A DNA stretch of 39,625 bases from an uncultured Anaerolineae bacterium (GTDB lineage Bacteria > Chloroflexota > Anaerolineae > Anaerolineales > Villigracilaceae): assembly GCA_903910795.1 (NCBI GenBank), contig CAIWAX010000157.1:1-39625 (forward strand), given 5' to 3'. Made by a program: the position numbers and the translations under genes. The stretch's first letter is position 1. The number at the start of each line of letters is the position of its first letter. The notes below the pieces were generated by a model, which was given only the letters and a program-made list of their open reading frames with translations, did no database searches and was not told the DNA's origin. Shown here piece after piece: positions 30,987 to 39,278 of this stretch.

Positions 30987-32189
30987 ATGACTGCATCAAA
31001 CCAGATCCTTCCGCCCCCTACTGAACGTTACACCATTTTAAACTGGCTGCGCAAGAACCTGTTCCAGAACTGGCTGAGCAGTATTGTCACCCTGGTGATG
31101 TTGTATGTCATCTTTGTGTCTCTGCGTGGCATCCTGGTCTGGACCTTGACTGAGGGCCAGTGGCAAGTCATCATCGCCAATCTACGCCTACTGATGGTTG
31201 GGCAGTATCCCCTCCAGCAGATCTGGCGCATCTGGATCGCGGTCGGCATCTTTGGAGCCCTGATCGGGCTGTCCTGGGGGCTGTGGATCCGACAGAAGCT
31301 AGCGGCCACCCTCATCACGCTGGGCGGGCCGTTCCTGCTGGCCCTGCTGCCGGTGGACACCGCCACCCGCCTGACCTGGGTGGGGGTCGGCTTTATCACG
31401 GCGGCCGGATTTGGGTTGGCCAGGGTTTTCCCGAGGTTCTTGCGCCGGATTGTGCTGGTGGCCTGGCTGGTATACCTGCCGGTGGTGCTGTTGTTGGTGC
31501 GCGGCTGGACTGCCGAAAACGGCCCTATCCCAACGGTCGGCACCAACATCTGGGGCGGGCTGATGCTTTCCGGCCTGATCGCGGCGGTTGGAATTATCCT
31601 GTCCTTCCCGATCGGCGCCGCCCTGGCTATCGGGCGCATGTCGCGTTACCCATTGATCAGCGCCTTCTGCGTGGTCTATATCGAATTGATCCGCGCCGTT
31701 CCGTTGATCACGGTTTTCTTCATGTCGCAGACCATGCTGCCGCTCTTTCTGCCTTCGGGTTTCAACATTGATCCGTTGATGCGTGCCATGACCGCTTTTA
31801 CCCTCTTCAATGCGGCCTACATGGCCGAAAACGTGCGCGGCGGGCTGCAGGCCATTCCCAAGGGCCAACACGAAGCCGCCGCAGCCCTCGGGCTGAGCTC
31901 CTTCCAGAGCCTGCGTCTGATCATCCTGCCGCAGGCCCTGCGCAACATCCTGCCCATCCTGACTGCTTCGGTTATCGGCAGTTTCCGCGATACCTCGCTG
32001 GTCATGATCGTCGGCCTGCTGGACTTCCTCGGCATTGCCCGGGTAGTCCTGGCCCAACCGCAGTTCCTGGGCCGGCATATCGAAGTCTACATCTTCCTGG
32101 CATTTGTTTACTGGCTGATCAGCTACATCGTATCCTACATCGGGCAGATGATCGAAGCCCGCACAGGTGTGGATGCCACGCGGCGCTGA
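30987..32189 (+). CDS. aapM: Amino-acid ABC transporter permease (AapM-like)
   Basis: This is the second permease of the importer (400 aa), forming a heterodimer with AapQ in the membrane. An N-terminal part with several extra hydrophobic helices is followed by the conserved core: [40 protein letters not shown] and the EAA loop [27 protein letters not shown], ending with [20 protein letters not shown]. The pattern closely parallels AapQ and the paired family members in Rhizobium-type systems. Coupling to aapP is suggested by short spacing (19 nt). Confidence 0.92.
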   Translation: MTASNQILPPPTERYTILNWLRKNLFQNWLSSIVTLVMLYVIFVSLRGILVWTLTEGQWQVIIANLRLLMVGQYPLQQIWRIWIAVGIFGALIGLSWGLWIRQKLAATLITLGGPFLLALLPVDTATRLTWVGVGFITAAGFGLARVFPRFLRRIVLVAWLVYLPVVLLLVRGWTAENGPIPTVGTNIWGGLMLSGLIAAVGIILSFPIGAALAIGRMSRYPLISAFCVVYIELIRAVPLITVFFMSQTMLPLFLPSGFNIDPLMRAMTAFTLFNAAYMAENVRGGLQAIPKGQHEAAAALGLSSFQSLRLIILPQALRNILPILTASVIGSFRDTSLVMIVGLLDFLGIARVVLAQPQFLGRHIEVYIFLAFVYWLISYIVSYIGQMIEARTGVDATRR

Positions 32190-32208
32190 GCAACTTGGAG
32201 AAAATACG

Positions 32209-32991
32209 ATGGAAAACCAAACTCCTCAACCCAAATCTGAAGCTTTTGCGGCGGGGCAACCCATTATTTCCTGCCATGACGTGCATAAATGGTACGGGCA
32301 GTTCCACGCACTGCGCGGCATTAACATGGAGGTTCAAAAAGGTGAAGTAATCGTCATCTTTGGCCCCTCCGGCTCGGGCAAGTCCACCTTCATCCGTACC
32401 CTCAACCGCCTGGAAGAACACCAGCGTGGCCAGATTATGGTTGACGGTATCGAACTGACCCACAACCTGCGTAACATTGAGAAGGTGCGCACCGAGACTG
32501 GTATGGTCTTCCAATCCTTCAACCTGTTCCCGCACCTGACCGTGATCGACAACATCACTCTGGCTCCCATTCAAGTGCGCGGTTTAAACAAAAAGCAGGC
32601 CGGGGAATTGGCCATGCAGCTTCTCAAACGCGTCGGTATCCCGGAGCAGGCCGATAAATTCCCCGGTCAGCTTTCCGGCGGGCAGCAGCAGCGCGTGGCC
32701 ATTGCCCGTGCCCTGGCCATGCAGCCCAAGATCATGCTTTTCGATGAACCTACATCCGCGCTTGACCCCGAAATGATCAAGGAAGTTCTGGATGTGATGA
32801 TCGAACTGGCCCGCAGTGGTATGACCATGCTGGTGGTGACCCATGAAATGGGTTTTGCCCGGGCCGTTGCCAAGCGCATGTTTTTCTTTGACCAGGGTCA
32901 AATCGTGGAAGAAGGCAGCCCCGACCAGATTTTCAACAACCCACAATCGGACCGTACCAAGCTATTTCTCTCACAAATCCTGGAGAAATAG
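32209..32991 (+). CDS. aapP: Amino-acid ABC transporter ATPase (AapP/GlnQ-like)
   Basis: This cytoplasmic ATPase (260 aa) powers the AapJQMP importer. All motifs are intact: Walker [11 protein letters not shown]-loop [14 protein letters not shown], signature [15 protein letters not shown], Walker [16 protein letters not shown] and the H-loop [13 protein letters not shown]. The high similarity to GlnQ/HisP is typical of polar-amino-acid transporters. The ORF-track start at 32167 overlaps aapM. ATG 32209 (MENQTPQPK), with TTGGAG upstream, is preferred. The UroD-fold gene begins 4 nt after its stop, which places that enzyme on the same transcript as the transporter. Confidence 0.95.
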   Translation: MENQTPQPKSEAFAAGQPIISCHDVHKWYGQFHALRGINMEVQKGEVIVIFGPSGSGKSTFIRTLNRLEEHQRGQIMVDGIELTHNLRNIEKVRTETGMVFQSFNLFPHLTVIDNITLAPIQVRGLNKKQAGELAMQLLKRVGIPEQADKFPGQLSGGQQQRVAIARALAMQPKIMLFDEPTSALDPEMIKEVLDVMIELARSGMTMLVVTHEMGFARAVAKRMFFFDQGQIVEEGSPDQIFNNPQSDRTKLFLSQILEK

Positions 32992-32995
32992 CCGA

Positions 32996-34147
32996 TTGAA
33001 TCAACGCCAGCGATTTAATGCCGCCCTGCATTACCAGCCGGTCGACCGCTGCCCCATCACTGATTTCGGATTTTGGGATGAGACGCTGGTATTCTGGCGT
33101 GAGCAGGGCCTGCCCATGTCGATTGACATGAGCAGCATCCGTGATTACCTAGGCATGGACTTCAGCATGACCGGTATCGATGAGACGACCGGCATCATTA
33201 ACAAGCTCGACCCGCTTTTTGATGAGCGTGTGCTTGAAGACCGCGGCGATCACGAAGTGATCCAGCAACCGGATGGGGTGCAGGTGCTGCGCCGTAAGTT
33301 TATGAGTTCCATTCCACATCCGGTCAAGCACTTGCTGACCGACCGCGAGAGCTGGCGAAAGTATTACAAACCGCGCCTTAACCCATCCACGACCGGGCGC
33401 TACCCGCTTGACTGGGCTGCGCGCGTGCCTAATTGGCGCGATGCCGAGCGATCCAATATTATCTTCCTGCGTGGCGGCGGGTTGTACGGATATTTGCGCG
33501 ATTGGATGGGCATGCAGAATCTGTCGCTGGTGTTGTACGATGATCCGGCCTGGTTTGAAGAGATGGTCGAAACGCTTTGCGATCTATTCGTTGGCATGCT
33601 TGAGTATGTCCTCTCCACTGGCGGCATCTTTGACGGCTGTCACATGTGGGAAGATATGTGCTATAACGCCGGCCCGCTTATCAGCCCAAAACATTTCCGC
33701 CAATTTCTGATGCCACACTACCGGCGCATTATCGATGTGCTGCACAAACATGGAGTGGATATCGTCTCGCTGGATTGCGATGGCCGCATCGACAAGCTGG
33801 CTCCACTCTGGTTGGAGGTTGGCATCAACGTCATGTTTCCGTTCGAAATCGGCTCATGGCATGCTGATCCTTATGACTTCCGGCGGCGTTTTGGCAAAGA
33901 CCTGCGCATCATTGGCGGCTTTGACAAAAACATCCTGCGCGGCGATCTGGCAGGGATCGCCGCCGAGGTTCGCCGCCTGGGCCCACTGGTCGAGGAGGGT
34001 GGTTTCATCCCGCACTGCGACCATCTTGTCCCCCCGGATGTGCCTCTGAAAAACTATCTTTTCTATCTACGCGAAGCCCGCGCCGTGTGGGGCCAAGGTT
34101 TTAGCCTGAGACCCTCCCCGGCCTTGCGCGAATTTGGTTTGGAGTAA
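32996..34147 (+). CDS. Uroporphyrinogen decarboxylase/MtaA-fold protein (tandem copy 1)
   Basis: This 383-aa (beta/alpha)8 protein is of the UroD superfamily, whose non-haem members include zinc-dependent methyltransferases acting on corrinoid proteins (MtaA/MtbA type). Family-like features are the start NQRQRFNAALHYQPVDRCP, DVLHKHGVDIVSLDCDG, and the C-terminal GGFIPHCDHLVPPDVP, with a Cys at each of the two sites expected for a methyltransferase zinc (LDCDG, PHCDH). The starting codon is probably TTG at 32996: its N-terminus aligns exactly with the paralogue that starts with ATG 34159, and TGGAGA is properly spaced. The long ORF-track extension overlaps aapP. A methyltransferase role is inferred; no corrinoid protein gene is in view. 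Confidence 0.82.
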   Translation: MNQRQRFNAALHYQPVDRCPITDFGFWDETLVFWREQGLPMSIDMSSIRDYLGMDFSMTGIDETTGIINKLDPLFDERVLEDRGDHEVIQQPDGVQVLRRKFMSSIPHPVKHLLTDRESWRKYYKPRLNPSTTGRYPLDWAARVPNWRDAERSNIIFLRGGGLYGYLRDWMGMQNLSLVLYDDPAWFEEMVETLCDLFVGMLEYVLSTGGIFDGCHMWEDMCYNAGPLISPKHFRQFLMPHYRRIIDVLHKHGVDIVSLDCDGRIDKLAPLWLEVGINVMFPFEIGSWHADPYDFRRRFGKDLRIIGGFDKNILRGDLAGIAAEVRRLGPLVEEGGFIPHCDHLVPPDVPLKNYLFYLREARAVWGQGFSLRPSPALREFGLE

Positions 34148-34158
34148 AAAACCGCTCT

Positions 34159-35298
34159 ATGAACGAACGCCAGCGCTTCAATGCCACCATGCACTACCAG
34201 CCGGTCGATCGCTGTCCAATGGCAGACTACGGTTTTTGGGATGAGACCATCCCTGTTTGGCATGAACAAGGCCTGCCCCTTGAAATAAACAAGGCCAACA
34301 TTCACGCTTTCCTGGGAATGGATTACAACGTGGACGACCTCTACGACACGACCGGCGTGGATGTCAAATGGTATCCAAAATTTCCAGAAATCCAGCTCGA
34401 AGATCGCGGCGATCACGAAGTTATCCAGCAAGATGATGGCGTGCAGGTACTGCGGCGCAAATTTATGAGCTCAATTCCGCACCCCATCCGGCATTTACTC
34501 AGTGATCGCGAGAGCTGGGAAAAGCATTACAAACCGCGTCTTGACCCTGCTACTCCTGGGCGTTATCCCGCGGATTGGGAGGCACGTGTTTCTAACTGGC
34601 GCGACCCTGGGCGCTCCAACCTGGTGGTGGTGCGCGGCGGCGGGCTGTATGGCTACCTGCGCAACTGGATGGGGCTGGAAAATCTCTCGCTGGTGCTATA
34701 TGATGATCCGGCCTGGTTTGGTGAGATGGTTGAGACCCTGGCGGATTGTTCGATCGGCTCTCTGGAGCGCGTGTTGGGCACCGGCGGACATTTCGATGCC
34801 TGCGCCATGTGGGAGGATATGTGCTACAACGCCGGCCCTCTCATCAGTCCCAGGCACTTTCGACAGTACCTGATGCCACACTACCGGCGTATCACTGACT
34901 TGCTGCATAACCACGGGGTTGATATTGTGTTTCTGGACTGCGACGGTGACATTCGCAAGCTGGCTCCGCTCTGGCTGGATGTGGGGGTTAACACCATGTT
35001 CCCGTTTGAGGTTGGAACCTGGCACGCTGATCCATACGATTACCGTCGCCAATTCGGCAAGGACATGCGCTTCATCGGCGGTTTTGATAAGAATATCCTG
35101 ATATCCTCCAGGGAGGCAATTGCTGCTGAAGTCCGGCGGCTGGCTCCACTGGTTGAAGAAGGGGGTTTTATCCCGCACTGTGACCACCTGGTACCGCCTT
35201 ATGTGCCCTATGAAAATTATCTGTTTTATCTAAAAGAGGCCCGGCAGGTTTGGGGCCAGAATACGGAAAGGATTATAGACAAACCAAAATGCCCGTGA
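34159..35298 (+). CDS. Uroporphyrinogen decarboxylase/MtaA-fold protein (tandem copy 2)
   Basis: This is a tandem paralogue of the preceding gene, 379 aa, collinear over its full length. The two share long identical blocks such as RGDHEVIQQ, VQVLRRKFMSSIPHP and ISLVLYDDPAW-like segments. The presumed metal-site Cys residues recur (FLDCDG, PHCDHLVPP). The main differences are in the region about residues 45-80, which often shapes the substrate pocket, so the pair may have diverged in substrate or work as a heteromer. The start ATG 34159 is 11 nt after the previous stop. The 3' end is 10 bp from the convergent M24 gene, with no terminator seen between them. Confidence 0.82.
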   Translation: MNERQRFNATMHYQPVDRCPMADYGFWDETIPVWHEQGLPLEINKANIHAFLGMDYNVDDLYDTTGVDVKWYPKFPEIQLEDRGDHEVIQQDDGVQVLRRKFMSSIPHPIRHLLSDRESWEKHYKPRLDPATPGRYPADWEARVSNWRDPGRSNLVVVRGGGLYGYLRNWMGLENLSLVLYDDPAWFGEMVETLADCSIGSLERVLGTGGHFDACAMWEDMCYNAGPLISPRHFRQYLMPHYRRITDLLHNHGVDIVFLDCDGDIRKLAPLWLDVGVNTMFPFEVGTWHADPYDYRRQFGKDMRFIGGFDKNILISSREAIAAEVRRLAPLVEEGGFIPHCDHLVPPYVPYENYLFYLKEARQVWGQNTERIIDKPKCP

Positions 35299-35308
35299 AT
35301 AGGTTCCT

Positions 35309-36493
35309 TTATTTTCGAATCCAATAAGGGGTGTTGTGGAGCGGTTCTGAGCCGTTGGCTGTGATCAAATAGCCATTTTCAATCCGCAAACCACCCCAGG
35401 GGGCATTGAACATGGGGATATCAATGGAAATTATCATATCCTGCGCCAGCGTAGCCGGGCTGCTCGGCCCAAATATGGGGGCTTCAAACTCTATCACCCC
35501 GAGGCTGTGCACGCCCGAATAGAGAAAATACTGTCCCAAGTTTCCGTTTTCTACAATTTGCCGGCCAATAGCTTCTACCTGCCGGCCTTGGATGCCTGGG
35601 CGCAGGGCGCTGGCACAGGCCTGCTGGGCTTGAATGGCAATCTCCAGGGCACGGGTAATCTCGGGGTCTGGATTCCCGACCAGAACGACCCGGCCAATCG
35701 CGGCGTGATAGCCTTCGTAGCGTGGCGCAATCGTCAACAGCACCAGGTCATTGGCCGCAATCGGCCGGAAGGTGGAGCGGGCCAGGATTGGCCGAGTGTT
35801 GGGGCCGGAGGCGACAATGGTGTCAATGCCGGTGCCTTCAGAGCCTGCCCGCCGCATGGCTGCATCAATTTCGGCGGCAACCTGACGTTCCGTCACCCCA
35901 ACCTTGATCGTATCAGTTGCGGCCTGAAAACCCGTTTCGGCAATTTTATAGGCCTGCCGGATCACTTCAATCTCAGCAGGCGATTTGCATGCTCTGATAT
36001 CACACAGGGCGTTTTCCATATCCACCCAAACCAGGTTGGGCAGAGCTGCCTGCCAGGCGGCCATCAGGTCATTTCCAATTAATCCGCGCCCGGCCAGCCC
36101 GACTCTTTTGACTGATTGGGGAGTGTGTCCCATTTCGGACATGATCTCGTTCAGGCTCTGGATGCGGGAGTATGGATAATCTTCGTCTGGATGTGTGAAT
36201 TCGCGCATGACACGCACATCGGCTATCTGTCCAACCAGAAGGGCGTATTGGTCACTCTCTGGCCCAACCAGCATAACGGGGTCGCCATTCCTGGGTAGAA
36301 GAATGCAGACAGGTTCGAAATGAACTGGGAAATTAGCCAACCAGCGGGCATGTGCCGGGCCGAAAGTGGCGCGGTCATCCGCATAGGCAATTAAAAAATC
36401 AAGCTCAAATTTAGCCATGGCAGCCTGCAGCCTGCGCCAGCGCTGCGGGTATTCTGAAACCGGGATGATCGGGTGGGAAGATTGTGTGGTCAT
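35309..36493 (-). CDS. M24-fold (creatinase/prolidase-like) protein lacking canonical metal Asp residues
   Basis: This 394-aa protein has a creatinase-N-type domain (YPQRWRRLQAAMAKFELDFLIAY) and an M24 C-terminal domain. As in the + strand M24 gene, the metal-binding Asp pair is absent: the equivalent of vDxG...D reads LVLLTIAPRYEGYHAAIGRVVLVG. The region for the active-site His is SGVHSLGVIEFEAP, and the Glu sites read DMIISIDIPMF and RIENGYLIT. It is therefore probably not a metallopeptidase; it may be a creatinase-like C-N hydrolase or a pseudoenzyme. ATG 36493 (MTTQSSHPII) with GAGGAG upstream is preferred to the ORF-track start at 36535. It is convergent with the UroD-fold pair. Confidence 0.8.
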   Translation of the reverse strand: MTTQSSHPIIPVSEYPQRWRRLQAAMAKFELDFLIAYADDRATFGPAHARWLANFPVHFEPVCILLPRNGDPVMLVGPESDQYALLVGQIADVRVMREFTHPDEDYPYSRIQSLNEIMSEMGHTPQSVKRVGLAGRGLIGNDLMAAWQAALPNLVWVDMENALCDIRACKSPAEIEVIRQAYKIAETGFQAATDTIKVGVTERQVAAEIDAAMRRAGSEGTGIDTIVASGPNTRPILARSTFRPIAANDLVLLTIAPRYEGYHAAIGRVVLVGNPDPEITRALEIAIQAQQACASALRPGIQGRQVEAIGRQIVENGNLGQYFLYSGVHSLGVIEFEAPIFGPSSPATLAQDMIISIDIPMFNAPWGGLRIENGYLITANGSEPLHNTPYWIRK

Positions 36494-36762
36494 TTTTTTA
36501 CGCTCCTCATTTTTTGATTTGAAAAACTGGCGCAAGTTGATTACCAGGGTTTTTATCCAAAAAATCGTAATTGCTCACGGGGTGGGTGCTGTTTGGCAGA
36601 AACCCATCCTCGCTAAGAGCGTGCGGGGTGAAAGAACCCTTCCCAAAATCGGGGAGGAGGAGACAGTACTTGCGAGGGAAGCCAGCGATTAGCATTTCAC
36701 TTGGGCAATTAAATCGTGATGGTTATGCCAAACCAAGACACGGGTGAGCAGTTACCTTAAAT

Positions 36763-37935
36763 TTATAACTTCTGAATGACACGGGTATACAATCCGCAGG
36801 CGTCCAGGATTTGCTGTATTTCACAGCTCTCATTGCGCATGTGAGCCAGTTTGTATTCACCTGGGCCAAAACCGATGGTGGGGATTCCCAGGCTGACAGG
36901 TGTGACGGCGTTCGTGCTGAAATCCCAGAAATCATACCCGGCGGGCGGCGCGCCAAATTGAGCCTGATAGGCAGCCAGACAGGTTTTTGAAAGTTCGTGA
37001 TCCAGGTCTATCTTCCAGGCCAGGTGGAAGGGTTCATATTTAATCGGCAGACCGGTCCAGCTTTTCCGGTAAAGCGTGCCAACTTCCCAGCTTGCGTTTT
37101 TCCCCGCGATGATTTGATCCATTTCCAACTGGATGGCTTCCTTCGTTTCACCGGGCACCAGCCTGCGATCCAGATAGACTTCACATTCAGAGGGGACGGC
37201 GTTCAACGATACGCTGACGCTCGAAATTTTGGACATCACCAGGGTGCCCCTCAATCCCGATTGCTTCATCAGGTCAAGGTTGGTCTTTTCAACCCGCTGG
37301 ATGATGTCGGCCATTTCGTAAATGGCATTCACCCCTTTTTCGGGCGCCGATCCGTGCGCGGAAACACCGTGGGTTTTAATTGATATTTGGGCTTTGCCCT
37401 TGTGACCGAGCGCTATAACATTGTTGGATGGCTCGCAGATGACCACGTTTTGGGGTTTGAGCTCAAACTCTGCGAACAGGTGCTTCAAATTCTCTCCGTC
37501 ACAATCTTCTTCAAAGACCGTGCAGGAGACATAAATGGTTTTGCCCCCGGCAAACCCCAGGTTTTTGGCGAGCGCGGCGGCGAAAATGGCGGCGGCGGCG
37601 CCGGACTTCATATCGACGGAGCCGCGGCCCTGCAGCCGCCCATTTACAACCTGGCCGCCGAAAGCAGGAAAATCCCAGAGATTTTCATCCTTGACTTCCA
37701 CGGTATCGACATGTGAATCAAACAAAATGCTTTTTGGGCCGCTGCCGATTCGGCCGAGGAGATTGCCCATCGCATCAATGCGAACTTCATCAAATTCGAG
37801 TGCCAGCATTTTTTGCTGGATGAATTTGATGATTTCCTCTTCCTGGCCTGAATAGCTTTTTAGCCTGACCAGGTTTTGTGTAAATTCGATCAGTTCCTGG
37901 CTTTGTTCCGGTGTCAGTAAATCGGAGGGTTTCAT
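36763..37935 (-). CDS. M20 family metal hydrolase, YgeY-like
   Basis: This is a di-zinc M20 peptidase/amidohydrolase (390 aa). Metal ligands and their order are visible: LFDSHVDTV (His), GRGSVDMKSG (bridging Asp), FEEDCDG (catalytic Glu-Glu-Asp region), HGSAPEKG in the lid domain, and the final His in EYKLAHMRNE. The FEEDCDG, HGSAPEKGVNAIYEM and YDFWDFSTNAV...IGFGPG segments closely resemble E. coli YgeY, linked by others to purine/hydantoin-type breakdown. This is recall and pattern only. It overlaps the preceding 291-aa gene by 4 nt (ATGA), so both are in one operon. Confidence 0.9.
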   Translation of the reverse strand: MKPSDLLTPEQSQELIEFTQNLVRLKSYSGQEEEIIKFIQQKMLALEFDEVRIDAMGNLLGRIGSGPKSILFDSHVDTVEVKDENLWDFPAFGGQVVNGRLQGRGSVDMKSGAAAAIFAAALAKNLGFAGGKTIYVSCTVFEEDCDGENLKHLFAEFELKPQNVVICEPSNNVIALGHKGKAQISIKTHGVSAHGSAPEKGVNAIYEMADIIQRVEKTNLDLMKQSGLRGTLVMSKISSVSVSLNAVPSECEVYLDRRLVPGETKEAIQLEMDQIIAGKNASWEVGTLYRKSWTGLPIKYEPFHLAWKIDLDHELSKTCLAAYQAQFGAPPAGYDFWDFSTNAVTPVSLGIPTIGFGPGEYKLAHMRNESCEIQQILDACGLYTRVIQKL

Positions 37936-38807
37936 CGCTTGAAAAATCCTTTCAGTCCGTTCAATATTCCATCCGCTGGCTGTGTGTTGGGTTGGACGGG
38001 TTTTAATCCTGGCTGCTCAAAAGAATTGGAAGCCATGACGATTGCAAATTTGACATCTTCGTATAATTCTTTTGTAACTTTTTCATATTCCTGGCGGGTT
38101 TGCGAATCTTTGAAGCCCAGGTCATTCCAGGAGCCCATGCCGCCAAAAACATAAGCCTGGGTCGCAGCAGCCAGCACCTGGCGCGCTTCCAGGCTGTAGC
38201 CTTCGGCAGGCAGCATATCCGAATGAAATGGGGCAGCGGGCGTGGATGAATCAAGCAGTTCCAAAGATTTTCCAAAGCAGGCAGCCCAATTTCCGGCATT
38301 TACATCCGGGCGTCTGGAAAAATTTTCAGCCAGTGAAAGGGTCTTCCTTAGTTGAGCCTTCACAAAATCCATTTTTTCCAGCGGCCGGATGTAGGAATTT
38401 GGAAACATCAGGCTGCGATATTCCACATTCCAGGGCTTTTTCTCGGGAGCGCCGGTTTTCCACTGCGGGTACCAGAGTTCAAACCCATCCGGCAGATCGA
38501 CCTGAATGGCCATGCTCACGCTGCCCGAGGAAGAAACAGCAATATATTCTGGAATATCCTTGCGCTGCCAGCCAAAAGCTATATTCCACAAACGGGTTGC
38601 CTTGATGGAACGCAAAAAAGCAAACCAATCAGAAACGCTGGCGGCTATTTCCAGGCCTTGTTTGTCTTGATTGGTTTTATAACGGGCAAATTTAAGCGCC
38701 GAGACAAATTGAAATGTGGAATTCGCGGAGAGGTCAGTCTTTCCGCCGTTCAGGAAGAAATTCCCGTGCGCTACCAATGCGACAATCTGTGCTAATTCAC
38801 CATTCAT
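37932..38807 (-). CDS. Unrecognised 291-aa protein coupled to the YgeY-like hydrolase
   Basis: I do not recognise the family. The protein is soluble in appearance, with no signal peptide or membrane helix, and rich in aromatic residues (LWNIAFGWQRKDIPEYIAV, FELWYPQWKTG). The middle segment AIQVDLPDGFELWYPQWKTG suggests beta-rich structure. The C-terminal third looks helical, with an Ala-rich stretch (SLEARQVLAAATQAYVFGGMGSWNDLG) and a final linker plus basic end (LNGLKGFFKR). Its stop overlaps the ATG of the M20 gene, so the two are translationally coupled and probably work together, but what it does cannot be said. No Shine-Dalgarno is visible before ATG 38807; the upstream region is T-rich. 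Confidence 0.65.
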   Translation of the reverse strand: MNGELAQIVALVAHGNFFLNGGKTDLSANSTFQFVSALKFARYKTNQDKQGLEIAASVSDWFAFLRSIKATRLWNIAFGWQRKDIPEYIAVSSSGSVSMAIQVDLPDGFELWYPQWKTGAPEKKPWNVEYRSLMFPNSYIRPLEKMDFVKAQLRKTLSLAENFSRRPDVNAGNWAACFGKSLELLDSSTPAAPFHSDMLPAEGYSLEARQVLAAATQAYVFGGMGSWNDLGFKDSQTRQEYEKVTKELYEDVKFAIVMASNSFEQPGLKPVQPNTQPADGILNGLKGFFKR

Positions 38808-38882
38808 ATTTTTTTATATAGACCTGTTCATGATTTTGTAAAAGGCCAGCTCGGAAACAGACTTTTCCGCTAAAGGCACAGG

Positions 38883-39278
38883 TCATCCCATGCTGATGAC
38901 TTTTTCGGGTTCGATCACGATGATCACACGCACCTGGCTGCGCCCGCCGTACCAGCGGTAGGGCGCGCCGGTATATTTCTGCGCGAGTATCTCGATGTGT
39001 TCGGCGGCTCCATCTGTGGTGGTTTTGATTACCCGGCCGCGGATCTGGAAGTAACGTGTGGGGTTGTCTGGCGATGAAAGGGCCACCGCCACGCGCGGGT
39101 CACGCGCGATGTTCTTGAGTTTGACGTAGCCCTGCACGCTGTTGATGATGACGTTTTCACCATCCGTATCTACCCAGGTCTGGGTGATCTGGGGCGAACC
39201 GTCCGCCATTGTGGTTGCCAGGTAGCAGGTGCTTGGTTTGCGCAGCAACGCGAGCATGTCTTCAGAAAATTTGATCAT
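38883..39278 (-). CDS. PPOX-class F420/flavin-dependent protein
   Basis: This small split-barrel protein (131 aa) is of the pyridoxamine-5'-phosphate-oxidase-like fold. MLALLRKPSTCYLATTMADGSPQITQTWVDTDG is the typical N-terminus of the F420-dependent PPOX class, followed by VKLKNIARDPRVAVALSSPDNP and a C-terminal AEHIEILAQKYTGAPYRWYGG, diagnostic for this class. Members use F420 (or FMN) to reduce small substrates or to bind the cofactor. AAGGAAA is properly spaced before the ATG. It is in the same orientation as the upstream M20 pair, but a 75-nt gap leaves the operon link open. Confidence 0.88.
   Translation of the reverse strand: MIKFSEDMLALLRKPSTCYLATTMADGSPQITQTWVDTDGENVIINSVQGYVKLKNIARDPRVAVALSSPDNPTRYFQIRGRVIKTTTDGAAEHIEILAQKYTGAPYRWYGGRSQVRVIIVIEPEKVISMG

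Noticed and set aside
32843-32995. 51-residue N-terminal extension of the first UroD-fold protein
   Set aside because: It overlaps aapP in another frame; the tandem paralogue shows that the protein starts at the TTG 32996 position.
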